From positions 4,571,577 to 4,635,576 of the forward strand of contig OZ234499.1 of the NCBI GenBank assembly GCA_965153455.1: 64,000 nucleotides of DNA, in the 5' to 3' direction. The position numbers and the translations under genes were made by a program. Each line of letters begins with the position of its first letter. Position 1 is the stretch's first letter. Source of the stretch: Sphagnum compactum. Taxonomy: Eukaryota; Bryophyta; Sphagnopsida; Sphagnales. Positions 47,811 through 60,400 of this stretch are shown piece after piece. Under the pieces are notes generated by a model, which was given only the letters and a program-made list of their open reading frames with translations, was not told the DNA's origin and made no database searches.

Positions 47811-48239
47811 CAGTGTTGGCCAGTTTTTTTTTTTTTTAATAAAAATTTGCCAGGTAGGTTTTTAAAAAGATTCTTTTGGGATCACACAGGTTATCAATAT
47901 CAATATGAAAAGATTGGGTGTCAGGCAGGTTATCAAACAACCAGTTAACATGTTGATTAACACACCAAGTGTATAAATAATCAACATGTTAATGGGTTTT
48001 CAAAAGTTAAAAATAATTTTTTTTCTAAAATTTCTTTTTTAATCTCTTATATTAGTATTTAAAGATTGTCAACCTACCTGGATGGTAATCAGTTCATCCA
48101 GGTGAGTTATTAGACTTTCAAAATTCAATACCAAGCTATTATCAATTTAATCAGTTATCAAAAAAATCAAAAACCAACTGGTAGGTTATTAATAACCAGG
48201 CACATAACTGAGTCAAGGCTCAATAACCAGCCAACCCTG
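47811..48239. mobile_element. 429-bp hAT-type MITE with 8-bp target duplication
   Basis: The left terminus cagtgttggccagtt is mirrored by the right terminus aaccagccaaccctg, whose reverse complement cagggttggctggtt matches 12 of 15 bases. The flanks gtcccaac (47803-47810) and gtccccac (48240-48247) match at 7 of 8 bases. An 8-bp duplication and a CAG-type end are hallmarks of hAT elements. The interior is rich in ggttatcaa/ttaataacc words and has no coding capacity. Confidence 0.85.
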
Positions 48240-48354
48240 GTCCCCACCAGCGGATCTTGCAGGGCACAAAACCTTTTCATTAAAAACCTCACAGTCAGTC
48301 AGATGCTTCAATTGGGGAAAAAGGGACTTAATTTACCTTTACCAAAACAAACAA

Positions 48355-48390
<36 letters not shown>

Positions 48391-48618
48391 GATGAAGGAA
48401 TATTCAATCAATCAACTCACTCTCAAACAAACAAACAAACAAAAAAACATGAGTCTGTAACTACAACATCCACAACAGCACCAACCAGGCAGCTAGCAGC
48501 TAGCTAGCTACCAAGCTCCATTAAAATTAATTTGATTATGAATTTCAAGTATTTTGTGATCACAAACTTCTCTACCAACAAACCTAGTGCTCTAAATTAT
48601 TGTGCATCTATGCTCCCC
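48240..48618 (+). promoter_or_regulatory. XTH distal upstream region with microsatellites
   Basis: It contains an (AG)15 run at 48359-48388 and an (AAAC)n run near 48425-48448. GA/CT repeats are frequent in plant promoters. No gene is seen. Confidence 0.35.
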
Positions 48619-48625
48619 ATAAATA
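48619..48625 (+). promoter_or_regulatory. candidate TATA box of XTH
   Basis: ccccATAAATAcagct is followed by a CT-rich tract (48630-48660) that resembles a plant initiator. If used, the leader would be about 680 nt and would include a (CAA)n run (48679-48702) and a (TATC)5 run (48901-48920). This is sequence resemblance only. Confidence 0.35.
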
Positions 48626-49332
48626 CAGCTCCTCTCTCTCTTTGTCTCTCTGTGTCTTTGTCTTATACTAAAGTGCTGCAACAACAACAACAACAACAAC
48701 AGCTGCCAGGATCCTCTTCATCACCCGTCTACTGTCACTACCCATTCTAGATACAGGCCAGACAATCCCTCGTGTGGACTTTTTGAGTCTCATGATCCAC
48801 ACTAATTAAGAAGTTGCATCTAGCTGGAGCAGCTTATTAAAATTGTTGAACATTTTGTTCAAGTCCTCTGCATTGAACTCTTAAATCAGCTGCACAATAG
48901 TATCTATCTATCTATCTATCTTTCTATCTGTCTGATCTGATCATCTGCAGCTGCTGGTCCTCAATTTGATCTAGCTAAATGCTTGTCTATTTCCCCAAAT
49001 ATTGATTCTCAATGAGCTTGATGTATGAATTGTATCTAGATGCTTTCATTTTATTCTAGCTAGTCCCTAAATATTTTCTGTTTCCAGATTCTGAGAAATG
49101 TTTTTGCAGACTTGCAAGGAGAGCTAGATTTCAAGACTAGTTAGGTGTTTTTTTTGTGTACTTTGTAGCTCATCAGCTGCAGCCAGGAGCTTAGATTCTA
49201 CTACTAAGAGTGTTAGTGGGTGACTGAGAGCTGAATTTGGAGTGGATCTGTTGTTGTTGTTGTTTGAGAGCAGATCCTGAGTAAATTGTATATTGTTCAA
49301 GGATTTGGTTTGATTGCACAGGTTTTGTTACT

Positions 49333-51144
49333 ATGGGGTTCTGCAATGGCGGGATGAAGATAGGCCGGATTTTGGTGCTTCTGGCAGCTGTTGTAGCTGT
49401 AGCTTTGGAGTTGAACACTAGCGCTATGAATGTGGCTCATGCAGCTTATCTGCCTGTTGCCTTCAGAGAGAACTATGAAACTACCGGTGATTTTCAGCAT
49501 ACCCAAATGTTGGATGGCGAGGAGCTGGTTGTGAATTTGGTCCTGGATCAAAGCTCTGGTAAGATTCAAGAAGCAGCTCTACACATATGTGCAGCTAATG
49601 CAGTTTTCCACTCGCTAGCTCTAGAGTGATATGGCTACTGGACATGTTGTTGTGCAGATTCTTATTCTGCAGAGTACTGGAATCAATTTCCTTTTGGATT
49701 TGACGCCGGCCTCATGTGCATTGATCAGACTTGAAACGCTGCAGCTGCAGCTGTACTAGTGAGCAGCTTGATGATCATCTCTCTCCTAGTAGCTTGTCTA
49801 TAATCCCGCAGCCACAGCAGCTGCTAATTAGCTGAAAGGTCTTCTTCCTGCGTTGTCGAAGCTTGCACTGATCATCATCATGAATGCTGCTGCAATATTG
49901 TTGGGAATTTGTGGGTGCAGCTGCTGCATTTGGATCCAAGGGGTATTTCTTGTTCGGAGCCATTGGCATGGGGATCAAGCTCGTCCCTGGAGATTCTGCT
50001 GGCACTGTCACTGCTTACTACGTATACCAATTCTCATCACAAATTACCTCATGCACTTGATCTCATCCTCCTGCTGGTAGGAGAATTTAGGACTAGAATA
50101 CGTGGCGGTGAAGTTCTGTCGACGACGTTCTAGTCCTGGTCTATTCTTGGAGGTAAAGCTAGACAATTTTCTCACAAGGGAATCATCCAAGAGCTCCTTG
50201 TGAACCATTGCAACAATTCTTTATATAACCTGCATGCGTGCGTGGGTGCTTTCATTCTTGCTGCAGCTCTCGTCCTCAGGAGATCGTCACGACGAATTGG
50301 ACTTCGAGTTCCTAGGCAACGTAAGCGGGCAACCTTATACACTGCAAACAAATGTGTACGCCCAAGGAGTTGGGGGTCGAGAGCAGCGGATCAGCCTGTG
50401 GTTCGACCCGACTTTAGAGTTCCACACTTACTCCGTCCGCTGGACAAGAGAAATCATCATGTAAGCAGCTGATCACTGCCGCAGCATCCCCCATGAGCGC
50501 TAGATCATCTTGATCCAATCCAAGAAGAACTTGCACGTCGATCCCGGCGCAAACTCCTGCACATCAAGCAGAAGCTACAAACATTCTCATCTATGCACAC
50601 ACACAACAGAGTTCTCGTACAACTCCGTGTGACACAATTTTCGCACAAATAAACAAGGGGATCATCCAAGAGCTCCTTGTGATCAATTAAACTCTTGAAG
50701 TCCTGTTTATATGACCGTTTGTTTTTCTGCAGATTCTTTGTGGACGATACACCGATCCGCGTGTTCAGGAACAATGAGATACTGGGAGTACCGTTTCCCA
50801 ACGCGCAGCCGATGGGAGTTTACGCGAGTCTGTGGGACGGGAGCTCGTGGGCGACGCAAGGAGGCAAGTACCCGATCAACTGGAACGCTGCGCCTTTCGT
50901 TGCGTCGTTCCAAGGATTCGGCATAGACGGTTGCAGAGTGGCGGACAGCGACATCGGTGCTTGCGCTGCGGGTCCTGTGTACGCTTGGTGGAATGCACCA
51001 CGGTACCAATACATGACGCAACAGCAAATCGCGGCTTTGCAATATGTGCAACGGACTCACCTCTTCTACGACTACTGCACCGATCGGAATCGGTATCCCA
51101 TTGCCCCCAGAGAATGTCGCCGCAACTGGTATGGTACTGTCTAG
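49333..51144 (+). CDS. XTH: xyloglucan endotransglucosylase/hydrolase (GH16)
   Basis: Four exons (49333-49558, 49921-50021, 50267-50460, 50733-51144) join in phase across GT-AG introns and give 310 residues, a usual XTH length. A signal peptide occupies about residues 1-37 (hydrophobic [15 protein letters not shown]), so the enzyme is secreted to the cell wall. The GH16 active site [11 protein letters not shown] is at 117-127: Glu119 is the expected nucleophile and Glu123 the acid/base. Ile is replaced by Leu at 120, a conservative change. N127-V-S is the N-glycosylation site typical of many XTHs. Downstream come [20 protein letters not shown] and [10 protein letters not shown]. The C-terminal XET domain has paired Cys ([28 protein letters not shown]). 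XTHs cut and rejoin xyloglucan during wall growth; whether this one is a transglucosylase or a hydrolase cannot be told. Introns are rich in ctgcag words. All catalytic residues are intact. Confidence 0.95.
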
Positions 51145-51204
51145 ACAAAGTTCTCAAATCTAGTGTCGAATCTGCTGCAGCTCCTGCACCAGCTCAAGAT
51201 CTTA

Positions 51205-51740
51205 TACGTACTCAAGCTTCTCGTGATCAATTGTCTAGAAATTAATCATATGATCTGCTAGCTAGCAGCTGCTGCCGTTCAAGCTGCTTCTGATCATTGT
51301 CTAGAAATTGTATCATCTGCTGCTCGCTTTCAAGCTTCCGGATATTGTGATCTCAGAATCAGATCTGCTGATCCTGCCTTTCAAGCTTAATCTGATTCTC
51401 AAGGTGTCTATATCTGTTATCTGTTGCTGCTGCCTTGCAAGCTTCAGATGATTATTGTCTAGAAATCTGCTATATGCTGTTGTCTAATTTCAAGTTTCTG
51501 ATCGATCTCTAGAGATTATACCAGAGCTGCTGCTGCTGCTGCTGTCTTCTTTCATTAAGCTTCTGATTGTCTAGAAATTTCCATATCTTGCTAATGCCTT
51601 CAAATTAAAGTTCAAACTTCCAAGCTTCCGATTCTCGAGGAATTCTATCTGCTGGAGCTGCCCGCCTAATTTCAAGCTTCTGCTAGTTCTCTAGAGATTA
51701 TATCTGCTGCTGCACTGCATTTCAAGCTTTTTCCTGATTG
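51205..51740. repeat. degenerate minisatellite after XTH: tttcaagcttctgatt-gtctagaaatt-tctgctgctg
   Basis: About ten units carry (t)caagctt(c/t) near 51211, 51279, 51331, 51383, 51438, 51490, 51556, 51623, 51672 and 51722, so 50-68 bp apart. Most also have attgtctagaaatt and a ctgctgctg run. It begins about 60 bp after the XTH stop codon and so probably overlaps the 3' UTR. Confidence 0.8.
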
Positions 51741-52397
51741 AAATGTGCACACATGACCAGCATAATTCGTTATGACTTAGTAAGAAATTATATATATACT
51801 TCCATGGTCGAGATTGACAACTTGTAAGTCGAGCTTTACAAATTAGCAAATTAGAAGAAACTTTGTGAGCGAATTCAATAATTCTAGACACTTGAAGCAT
51901 CAAGCTTGCTCGCACCTCAACACATGTTCATGAACAAGAGATTGCTCAAAAAGATGAGCTTTCTTGGACAAATGAATTTTAAGTTGGATCACTAGTTTTG
52001 GTGTCATTGTGGCAGTTTTTTCTGTAGTGAAGTGGGTGTGATTGCAAATTGCCAATAGACAAGAGAGCATTGAAGAAAGTTTATTGCTATTGCTGATCTA
52101 GACAATCCTAGAGCTCTGAAGGAGGTAGATAGGCTATTGATTTGTGAATAAGAGTTCAATGCTCGAGTTTAGTGGACAATACAAGTATGTTGACAATAAT
52201 ACTTTGAACAAAAACTTTGGAACAAACACACTTGTTCCTTCAATTCTTTTGAGGCTTTTTCAATTGTGCTGGCTGAGGTCATTATTTTTTTCTCAATAAA
52301 ATTTGTCTTTTGAGCAATACATCATTCAAATTGTGTTTTTAAAATCCATCTTCAATTCGAGTACCAACAAAAAGCATTTCCATAGTGGTGGAAACTT
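51741..52397. other. intergenic, no recognised gene
   Basis: Nothing recognisable in about 650 bp. Confidence 0.4.
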
Positions 52398-52721
52398 TAT
52401 TGGCCTTGCCTACCAAGATGCGTTTAGATTCATTATAGAGTATAGTAGCTTGATGGATTTTGGCTCCTACTAGGTAATAATAGGTCTATTTTTATAAGAG
52501 GATTTTCGAAAGATGATATTTTGGCTTGTGTTGAAACTTGAGATTAGTTATAGAGTTATAATGATATCTTGAAGGATTTTGGTTTCTTTGAGAGGATTTT
52601 TTTTGAAGATTATATTTTTGCTATGGTGAAATATTTGAGTTTCCATAATTCTTCTTCTTTTGCCTTAAGATACTCTTTAATGGAATTAGCAAGGCCACAG
52701 CGTGACACACCCCTGGTTTGT
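52398..52721 (+). repeat. dispersed 340-bp repeat, copy B
   Basis: It matches copy A at 33883-34220 from attggccttgcctacca to gtgacacacccc, with scattered differences. An open frame inside it has no meaning. The two copies are 18.5 kb apart in direct orientation. Confidence 0.8.
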
Positions 52722-53719
52722 TTAGGGTTGGGGAGGGTGGCGAGTAGGGAGCAAGTTGTCTTTCATTTTAAGGTGTAAAGTCTCCATAATATAATGAACC
52801 ATTTTCACCAATGGAAGCATGTGAATGAAATCAAAGCTTGAACTTATAAATCACTGTGCAGGAATTCATACTGAAACAAGCCTGTGAACTACACCCAACT
52901 TAATATGCAGGAGTCATGCTGTTTACAACTGAAATTACAGTTGAAATCATAGTTGCAGGCTTTGTGAGACCCCCTTTGTTTTTTCTGGATGAATATGAAC
53001 ATACTACGACTGGGTTATATTACAAGTGTATCTGCATCCCACAGATTGATCTACTAAGTAATAATTTAGTACTGGCAAGTAGAAATCATGACATTATAGC
53101 TCAATGTTCAAGAATTGCCCAGTGAGGTACCAGTGAGGAATTTGGGTGGGGCAAGCTGAAATTTCCAAAAGGCAACAAAACAGGTTCAATATTTTGTACC
53201 AAACATGCTCCATAACATAACAGTTTTCATAATTTGCAAAATGGGCCTGTGGATTTTGAACGATTGTTAGGTCAGGTAGACCCAAGGAGACCTGAAAATT
53301 GTGCCTTGTAACAGGACGAAAAGAGGTGGAAAAGGCCATATGGAAACCATTGAGATGGAGGTACCTGCTTTTTGTAGAATATATTGTGAAAGAGTTTTGA
53401 ACACTGGTTTCAACACTTTAAGGATTTTGTAATCACTTAATGCTTCACTCCAATTGAGTAACATCTAACTCCTATTATGCTCCGCAATATATGTGATCGA
53501 CTGTAATTTAGGACTGTATAGGTCTGCCCATTCTTGGGTCTATTGTATGTCAACTTGCACAGCACAGCCACCTGTATTTCTCCCCCTTAGCCATAACAAC
53601 CAGTGTTGGGCAGTTCTGGAACTTTTAATGAACCATCAGTTTTGGTTCTTTAACTATTTCAAAATCAAAGGACCACCAGTTTCAGTGCCACCCCATGCCC
53701 ATGTAGTTGCAGCACTTGT
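52722..53719. other. spacer before copia element 2
   Basis: No gene is visible. At about 53604 cagtgttgggcagttctgga resembles the hAT MITE left end at 47811, so a fragment or solo end may be present; no partner end was found. Confidence 0.35.
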
Positions 53720-54489
53720 GAAATATATCCTTTGGTACTAACTTAGTCAAGCAATCAGCACTCTGATTGATTGCGAGTGTGGCATACTAGTTCTTCCTGG
53801 ACTTCATCTCCCACTTCTCACAAATGAAAGTAATATTTTGTGCTTGGTCCATTTGTGATATTTCAAGTTCTTCACCAATTGAATTGCACTTTGGTTATCA
53901 CTATAGATCATGGTAGGTTTATGTTGACTAATGCCAATATTGGAAAGTAAGCAGCATGGTCAAATTGCTTTTTTTATTGTCTCATTGGCAACAACAAACT
54001 CAGATTCAATTGAGGAATTTGCCGGACAACTTTGGTGCTAACTACACAATGTAATAGTAGCATTACCAAAAATGAACACATACCCTGTCCAAGACTTGTG
54101 GTCATCTTGGTCTCCAAAATAATTAGCATCACAAAAACCTGTAAAATGGTGTTTGTTGTAGTTCCATAGTAGAGAAGGCCATAGTCAATAGTGCCTTTTA
54201 GGTAGCACAAAATGCATTTGATAGCAAACCACTAAGATTTCTTAGGTTGAGTTCACTATACCAAAATACCAACTTCTTTTTTGTAAGGAACATCATGAAC
54301 TACCTTGTCTACTGGTCCAACTTGAACATTAAATAACATATGGGAATCAAAAAGAGCAAAAATGAGATTTACATGCTTTATGCCAAAATGTTCGATGATG
54401 CCTACATGATGTAGTGACTTTGATTGATGAAAATAGAATGATTCAAGGAATCAATGGTAATTTGAAATCCAACATAATAGTTTACTGAT

Positions 54490-55477
54490 CCTTGAATCAC
54501 CTAAAAACAATCTTCAAGTATGTAATTATGTTATCAGTAGCTAATTCCTTAACTCCACATAGAATCCCATCATCAACAAAAATCACACAAATAGTTTTTG
54601 TAAAACCTTTATTGTGATAAACACAAAGGTCAACTTCACTAGTGACAAAATTGTATGCCTTCATAAATGTGTCAAATTTTATGTTCCATTGTTGCACTTC
54701 TTGTTTAAGGTCATATAGACATTTTTTAAATCTACAAACCAATTTGGTTGCCTCTAGTTGCACATAGCCTTCAGGTTGTGCCATATGGATTTCTTCTGAC
54801 AAATCTCCATTAAGGAAAACAATCCCTATGTTGAATTGGCAAATATGTATCTTATGACTAATTATAATCGCCAAAACAACACAAATAAAGTCATTTTTCA
54901 CCACTAGAGAATACATCTTTGCATGGTCAACAACTACCTTCTTTGAATAGCCTTCAGCTACTATATGAGCCTTGTACCATTTAATTTGTATTTGAGTTTG
55001 TGCACCAATTTACAACAAACACATTTTTTCCTTCCTCACAAATTTAACATATGACGAATTAATAATGAAAATTGTGTGAAGTTCATTCATTCATCAACAC
55101 ATTTAACTATGTGTCAAAAATGTTTTCAATGCATGATATTTGTGTGTAAAACTTATGAACCTATGAATGAACAAATGTCACACAAATTTCACATCTGTTT
55201 ATAAATTCGTGTTTCAAACGTGTTTTCAAATACAAGATATCAATGTATAAAATGTACAAATTATGAATGAATGAATTTTGCACAATTTCTATTACTGAGT
55301 CGTGAAATGTTTAAGTTTGTGATGTTGTGCTAAAGACATTAATTCCCAAGTTCCATTTTTGAGTAATGATGCATATTCCTCATCAATGGCAACTTGCCAT
55401 GATGAAACGTCAAGAAATTGAATGGCTACGTGGAAAGTTTGAAGCTCCATGAATCCATCTAAGCAAAATTCCATCAA
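54490..55477 (-). pseudogene. copia element 2 reverse transcriptase remnant, split by a MITE
   Basis: The upstream part reads DEEYASLLKNGTWELMSLAQ. After the MITE at 55036-55322 it resumes as GRKKCVCCKLVHKLKYKLNG, which is the expected continuation in copia reverse transcriptase. Then come FLNGDLSEEIHMAQPEGYV, CRFKKCLYDLKQ and the active-site block VIFVDDGIL (near 54580), where the usual YVDD is FVDD. One stop-free stretch of 139 codons survives at 54497-54916. Confidence 0.85.
55036..55322. mobile_element. 287-bp MITE with long terminal inverted repeats, nested in copia element 2
   Basis: The left end tcacaaatttaacatatgac (continuing gaattaataatgaaaattgt) pairs with the right end, whose reverse complement is tcacaaacttaaacatttca (continuing cgactcagtaatagaaattg). 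Pairing continues to ttcattcattcat, about 55-60 bp per arm. Inside are two copies of a unit of about 110 bp (tgttttca(a)tgca(t/c)(g/a)atat...atgaatga). Removing it restores the reverse-transcriptase reading order, which confirms an insertion. The target duplication is unclear. Confidence 0.8.
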
Positions 55478-57482
55478 ATTAGCAAAAAATCATTTGAATT
55501 AGTGCATCATCATCACCAAGAATCACAACTCTTTTACTTATAACCATTATTTCAATAATAGGTTTATAACATTGTAAAAATGGCGATGACTCATGCATCA
55601 TCGTATCTTAGACATCTCCCATTACTTGACTATGTGGACTAATGTCTTCTGGTAGTGCTTCCATTGATTGTGTTTTCCCATCTTCAATGTCATTATGCTG
55701 GTCAAATGTTAGCTAATGAGTCATGTTGAATTGAATCTCAAACTGGAAAAGGTCATGCTAGGTGTTACAAGGCTTGTTGATGTCTCATTGAACATAACAT
55801 CAACACATTCCTTCACCTTTTTTATGCCACTGCCATAATCTATATCCTTTGCTTGTAGTGTTATATTCAACAACACTATATTTTGGTGCTCTTAACATCC
55901 CATTTGGATCATAATTGTTTGTCAATGAACATGTAAGCAAAACAACCAAACACTCAATAGTGTGAGACAATAGGCTTGGTCCCATGCCATGACGAGTTGG
56001 ATTAAGTTTATTGAGAAGGTATATAGTAGTGTGGATAACCTTTACCCACATGCACAATGGTAGACTTTTAACATATAACATTTTTGTGTAGTTTCTATGA
56101 TTGTATGATCATCATGTTCAATGAATCCATTTTGTTGTCGAATATAATACATATTAGTCTCATGCGTGATGTGTTGAACATAAAGACAATGTGCAAATTC
56201 TTTGGAACATAACTCACCTCCATGATCAGTCTACAATGACATGATGTGGAAATGTATCTCCCACTGAACCTATGCAACTAGATCTATGCTTGAAACAAAA
56301 AAGGGTTTCAAATTTGTTTTTGATGCAATAGACAAATCTATAGCCTGGATAGTCATCTTTGAACATAACACAATATATAGCATGTTCCACCAAGTGAATC
56401 CTCTTGCATAAAACTACAAATGTCCCCATGGAAAAACAAACTAGGAATTTGAGATTGTTCTTTCATAATATCAATCTTGTAAGATGTTTTACGATGTTTT
56501 CCAAGAGCACATCCCTCACAAAATTGTGTCGGTGTAACCATGTCAAATATAACAAGGCTTTTTAAACTTTGGTGTTCCTGCAAAAGCCCAAATGCACGCA
56601 TTTTTCCATTTGAAGAAGTATCTAAATTTGTTATTTTGACAACATTGGCATCACTTTTCAACAAAATATCTTTCTTCTTGTTTAGTGGGTGTAGACATTT
56701 AGTTGACCAATGGCCAAATTCGCCATAGTTGAAACATTTTGTGTGTTGCTTCAATTCTTTTCATGTATTCACTATCGTGTCTACGTTGTTTTGACTTAGA
56801 ATTGGGTTTCATAATGCTTCATGTAGAACATGTCAAAAATGTTTGATTGCCACCATTGTCATTGCCTCGTGGTATTTTTATCAAATATTCATGTTTAAAA
56901 AGACACATTGTGATCCCATGTATTGTCTAATCGCTCCTTGGAAGATTGTCCTAAACAACCATTATGTTATTATAATTTAGTGGCAAGGCATAAATGATTT
57001 TTGTGATGATCATTTCATCAGCAATTAGCTAATCAATGTCCTTCAAAAGTCATGCCATGCTCTCAACCTTCACAATGTGATTAGTCATCTTGTCTCCTTT
57101 CACTATGCGGTAGTCAAAAAAAATTTATTATAAGAAATGAAAATTCTCAACAATTTTCTACTAAATACAAGGATCAATTTATTGCACATCATTGTAGCTA
57201 TGCTACAATTAATGAGTTCATGGAGATATTCGTAAATTATGTTTGTATTGATTAGCATTCGAACATAATTGTTATGGTCATCCCATGTGTTTACATCCAC
57301 TTATATAATTGATTGCAAATCATGATAATCTTGGTCCCCTACATCTCCTTTTCTAGTGGGTTGTGGTTTTAATCTGTTAACAATTTTCATTATCTTCTTA
57401 GAATTAAAAATGATCTCCATTTGGAAATGTTAAACACGTTTGTCAAAAACTTTCAACTGGATGTTACCATGTTTTTCCATTC

Positions 57483-60400
57483 TCTATTAGTAAGTGGTAT
57501 CTCAAGTGTTGTGTGGGCCTAGAACCTATTGAATTTTGACACATTTAAAGGAAGAATCACTTTGCACATGTAGAAACTTGTTTTATTACAAAGTAGAAAA
57601 TAAGTTCATATCATGGATGTTCAGTATGTCTATAGTCCATGTTATTGCAACTTATAAATCTAATGTACAGTCTTTTTTTACATTTCCTTACATCTTTATT
57701 AACACCTAGTACTACCATTGTCAAACAAAAAAAATAAAGGAAAGAAAAGAAACTAAATCCTAATTTCATCACTAGGAAAAAATAAATAGGCTTGCAATCA
57801 AGTTTTAGTTTCAATTTTGAGTTGTAACAACTATTTACAACTCAATGTATTTCTATAGCTTGAGTGTTATTGCAAGAATTGCAACAGCACAACTCCCTGT
57901 ATATGAAATTGTATACATATACTCATACAACACAACTCATGCAACTATGTTGCAATTAAATCCTTGCAGTTACTATGCCATTATGTTGTAACTACAAGGT
58001 GAAAGCACACTATGGGTAAGCCAACTTTCACCAAAAAAGGTGATGTATAACTAGTATCATAGTATGCACTAAGTTAAAATTTTGATGGCATCATTTGACA
58101 ATCCTATACATAAGCAAAAAGCCCTACAATGTGCGCAACAACATTTTGGAACTCAAATTTCATTTTAAATCAAGATTAATTTTGATCCAACGGTTAGATG
58201 AAGAGGATTAAATCAAATCAATGTACACAAGTATATAATGTGCAGTTTTTTATTGACCATAAGGCCTCATGTTTGTGATTCATAAGACATTACTAAACAA
58301 AAAAAAATTGAAAAAATAATGCAATGCTTAATTATAAATCTCTTTCTCTTTCATTTGGTATTGGTTTTTCTTCAAATACATCAATTATTTTGCCTTTATT
58401 GCTGAAAAAATGAAAAAAACACATATTTTCAATGAATTTTCAACCAAAAATTTTAAACTTCCAAATGGCCCTAGATTCATTTGATGTATATCAATAATAG
58501 TGACCACAAAAAATTTCACCCAAAACTTCCACCCACAACCCTAATTCTGAAATATGTATGCAATTTTTCATACTCCATGAAGAATATTATTTTGTCACAA
58601 ATATATTTAATATGTTGAAGTTCACCAATGTTTGTTGGAGTTTTTTGTTTAAATGATTATCTTAAGTCTAAATCACATCCAATATACTTCAAACAAACAA
58701 AAATAATCCAAAATGTGATGTTTATACTTACATAAAAAACCAAATGCAGAAATGCAATATTTGTGACTACAATTTTTGGGGGGCGTAGTGTGTTTTTACC
58801 CTACAATGCCACTACGTTATAACTAGTGTGCCATTATGTTACAACTATACAAGCAACAATGTATTGATGTGACAATGATGTGTTGAAAAATCATCAATGG
58901 ACACATGAAATTAATTTATGTCAATATTTAATATTTTATTAATTTAATTTATATCATTCAACTTAGGGTTGATAAGTAATAACACATGGCGCTTAGGTTG
59001 ATAAGTAAATAGGCCTAAAGTAGGTAGGCATTACTACTTACATTTTTTAGGTTAGGTAGATAGTTAGTTTGGCCTAAATAGATAGTTAAGTAGGTTTAGG
59101 CTAAATAGGTAGGTCATTTTGGATAATCCTATTTATTTTGGGTTTAACCTTTAGGGAAAACCTTCTTTTATTGGATTATTCCAAATGTCACTTGTTTTTT
59201 AATACTTCTAGTGCACTTAATTATATATTTTACAAACTTGAAAGGAAGAACAAACAATATGGGATAAAAAAATTAATTACATCCTACTTGCAACTCACTT
59301 GCAACTATTACAAGGCAAGCCAATGAGCAAAACTTTAACTTTTAAAGAGTTTTAAATCTTAATACATTATCCATTTGCTTCTCAAATGCAAAATTTGTTT
59401 TTTAAACCAAGGTACATTCAAGCTAGAAAGAATCAACGGACGTGTAACCAATGTTTGGTTTTTCACGTTTTATGTTTAAAATTACATTAATGTTACAAAA
59501 ATAATTTGTGTTTACATTTAAATGTTTAAAATATATTATGGAAACATGTGAATTTTTGAAATTAATCTAATGAAGATAAAATAATCAAAAGCACTCCTAA
59601 AACAATGTAATCATTGGATTTTTAGTGTTTTTTATTGTTTTAAATACTCCTAATATAGTCCTTAATGGATTACAAATGACATTTTTTAAAAGAACATTTT
59701 AACACATCTTTGGAGAATAATATTTTGCAACATATTTGTGGGTCATACAAATGTTTTGATGATATTTTTCAAGTGTGCCTCTAAAACATTTTTAGGATTT
59801 TTTGGAATATTTTAGAACTAAGCAATGAAAAAGGGTGCATTGTTGGCTCTTTTTAGCTTGAATTTACTGATGTTGACTTGAGGCACCCACAACTATTTAG
59901 ATGTTCAAAAAAGATAAAAAATGAAAAAGATATGGTTGTCAAAAGTAAGCAAGGTCAATGTTTGATCACTAGCCTAATTCACACTTGAATATTCAGCACA
60001 TTTGTTTTTTTCATGACTATTTTATGTTGTTCCTTTATTTCTAGAGCTCAAATAATTGATGAAGATCTTAATTTAATGCATCCATAACACTTTATATCAC
60101 TAAAAATGAACAAAAAATAAAGAAGTTATGAATTTAAAAATAAAAGTTGTTTTTATTTTTTTTAAATTATGTGATTTTAACATGTTTTGTTTCTTCTATG
60201 TTGTTCCTTTGCCTTTGAAGTTGTAACATATAATGTAAAGCTTACCTTGGAGTTACCATAATGTTTTACATTAAACAAATAAATCAAAAAATTGAAAATC
60301 CCAAATTTTTTAATCATTAATAACCAATGATTGATGATGAATTGTTCTACCTAAACATAATCGATCTATTAAGTATACTAACTATTATAATTCATAATAA

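Larger units (their letters stand above)
53720..57482 (-). mobile_element. degenerate Ty1/copia element 2, minus strand, protease region missing
   Basis: Read on the minus strand, gag begins near 57480 (NIQLKVFDKRV), and a zinc knuckle lies at about 56740-56700 (CFNYGEFGHWSTKC, with the second Cys now Tyr). Pre-integrase CEGCALGKHRKTSY follows at about 56520-56475. Integrase fragments include TDHGGE near 56225, reverse transcriptase runs about 55470-54490, and RNase H runs about 54215-53940. The end reads ADCLTKLVP near 53740. Only about 140 bp separate the zinc knuckle from the pre-integrase block, so the protease is deleted. Stops are frequent. LTRs were not found. Confidence 0.85.

Noticed and set aside
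48532-48750. 72-residue frame with a Gln run upstream of XTH
   Set aside because: The Gln run is a (CAA)n microsatellite; the frame overlaps the candidate TATA box and leader of XTH.
50707-51157. Alternative frames on both strands across XTH exon 4
   Set aside because: Higher G+C in exon 4 keeps other frames open; the XTH frame is unambiguous.
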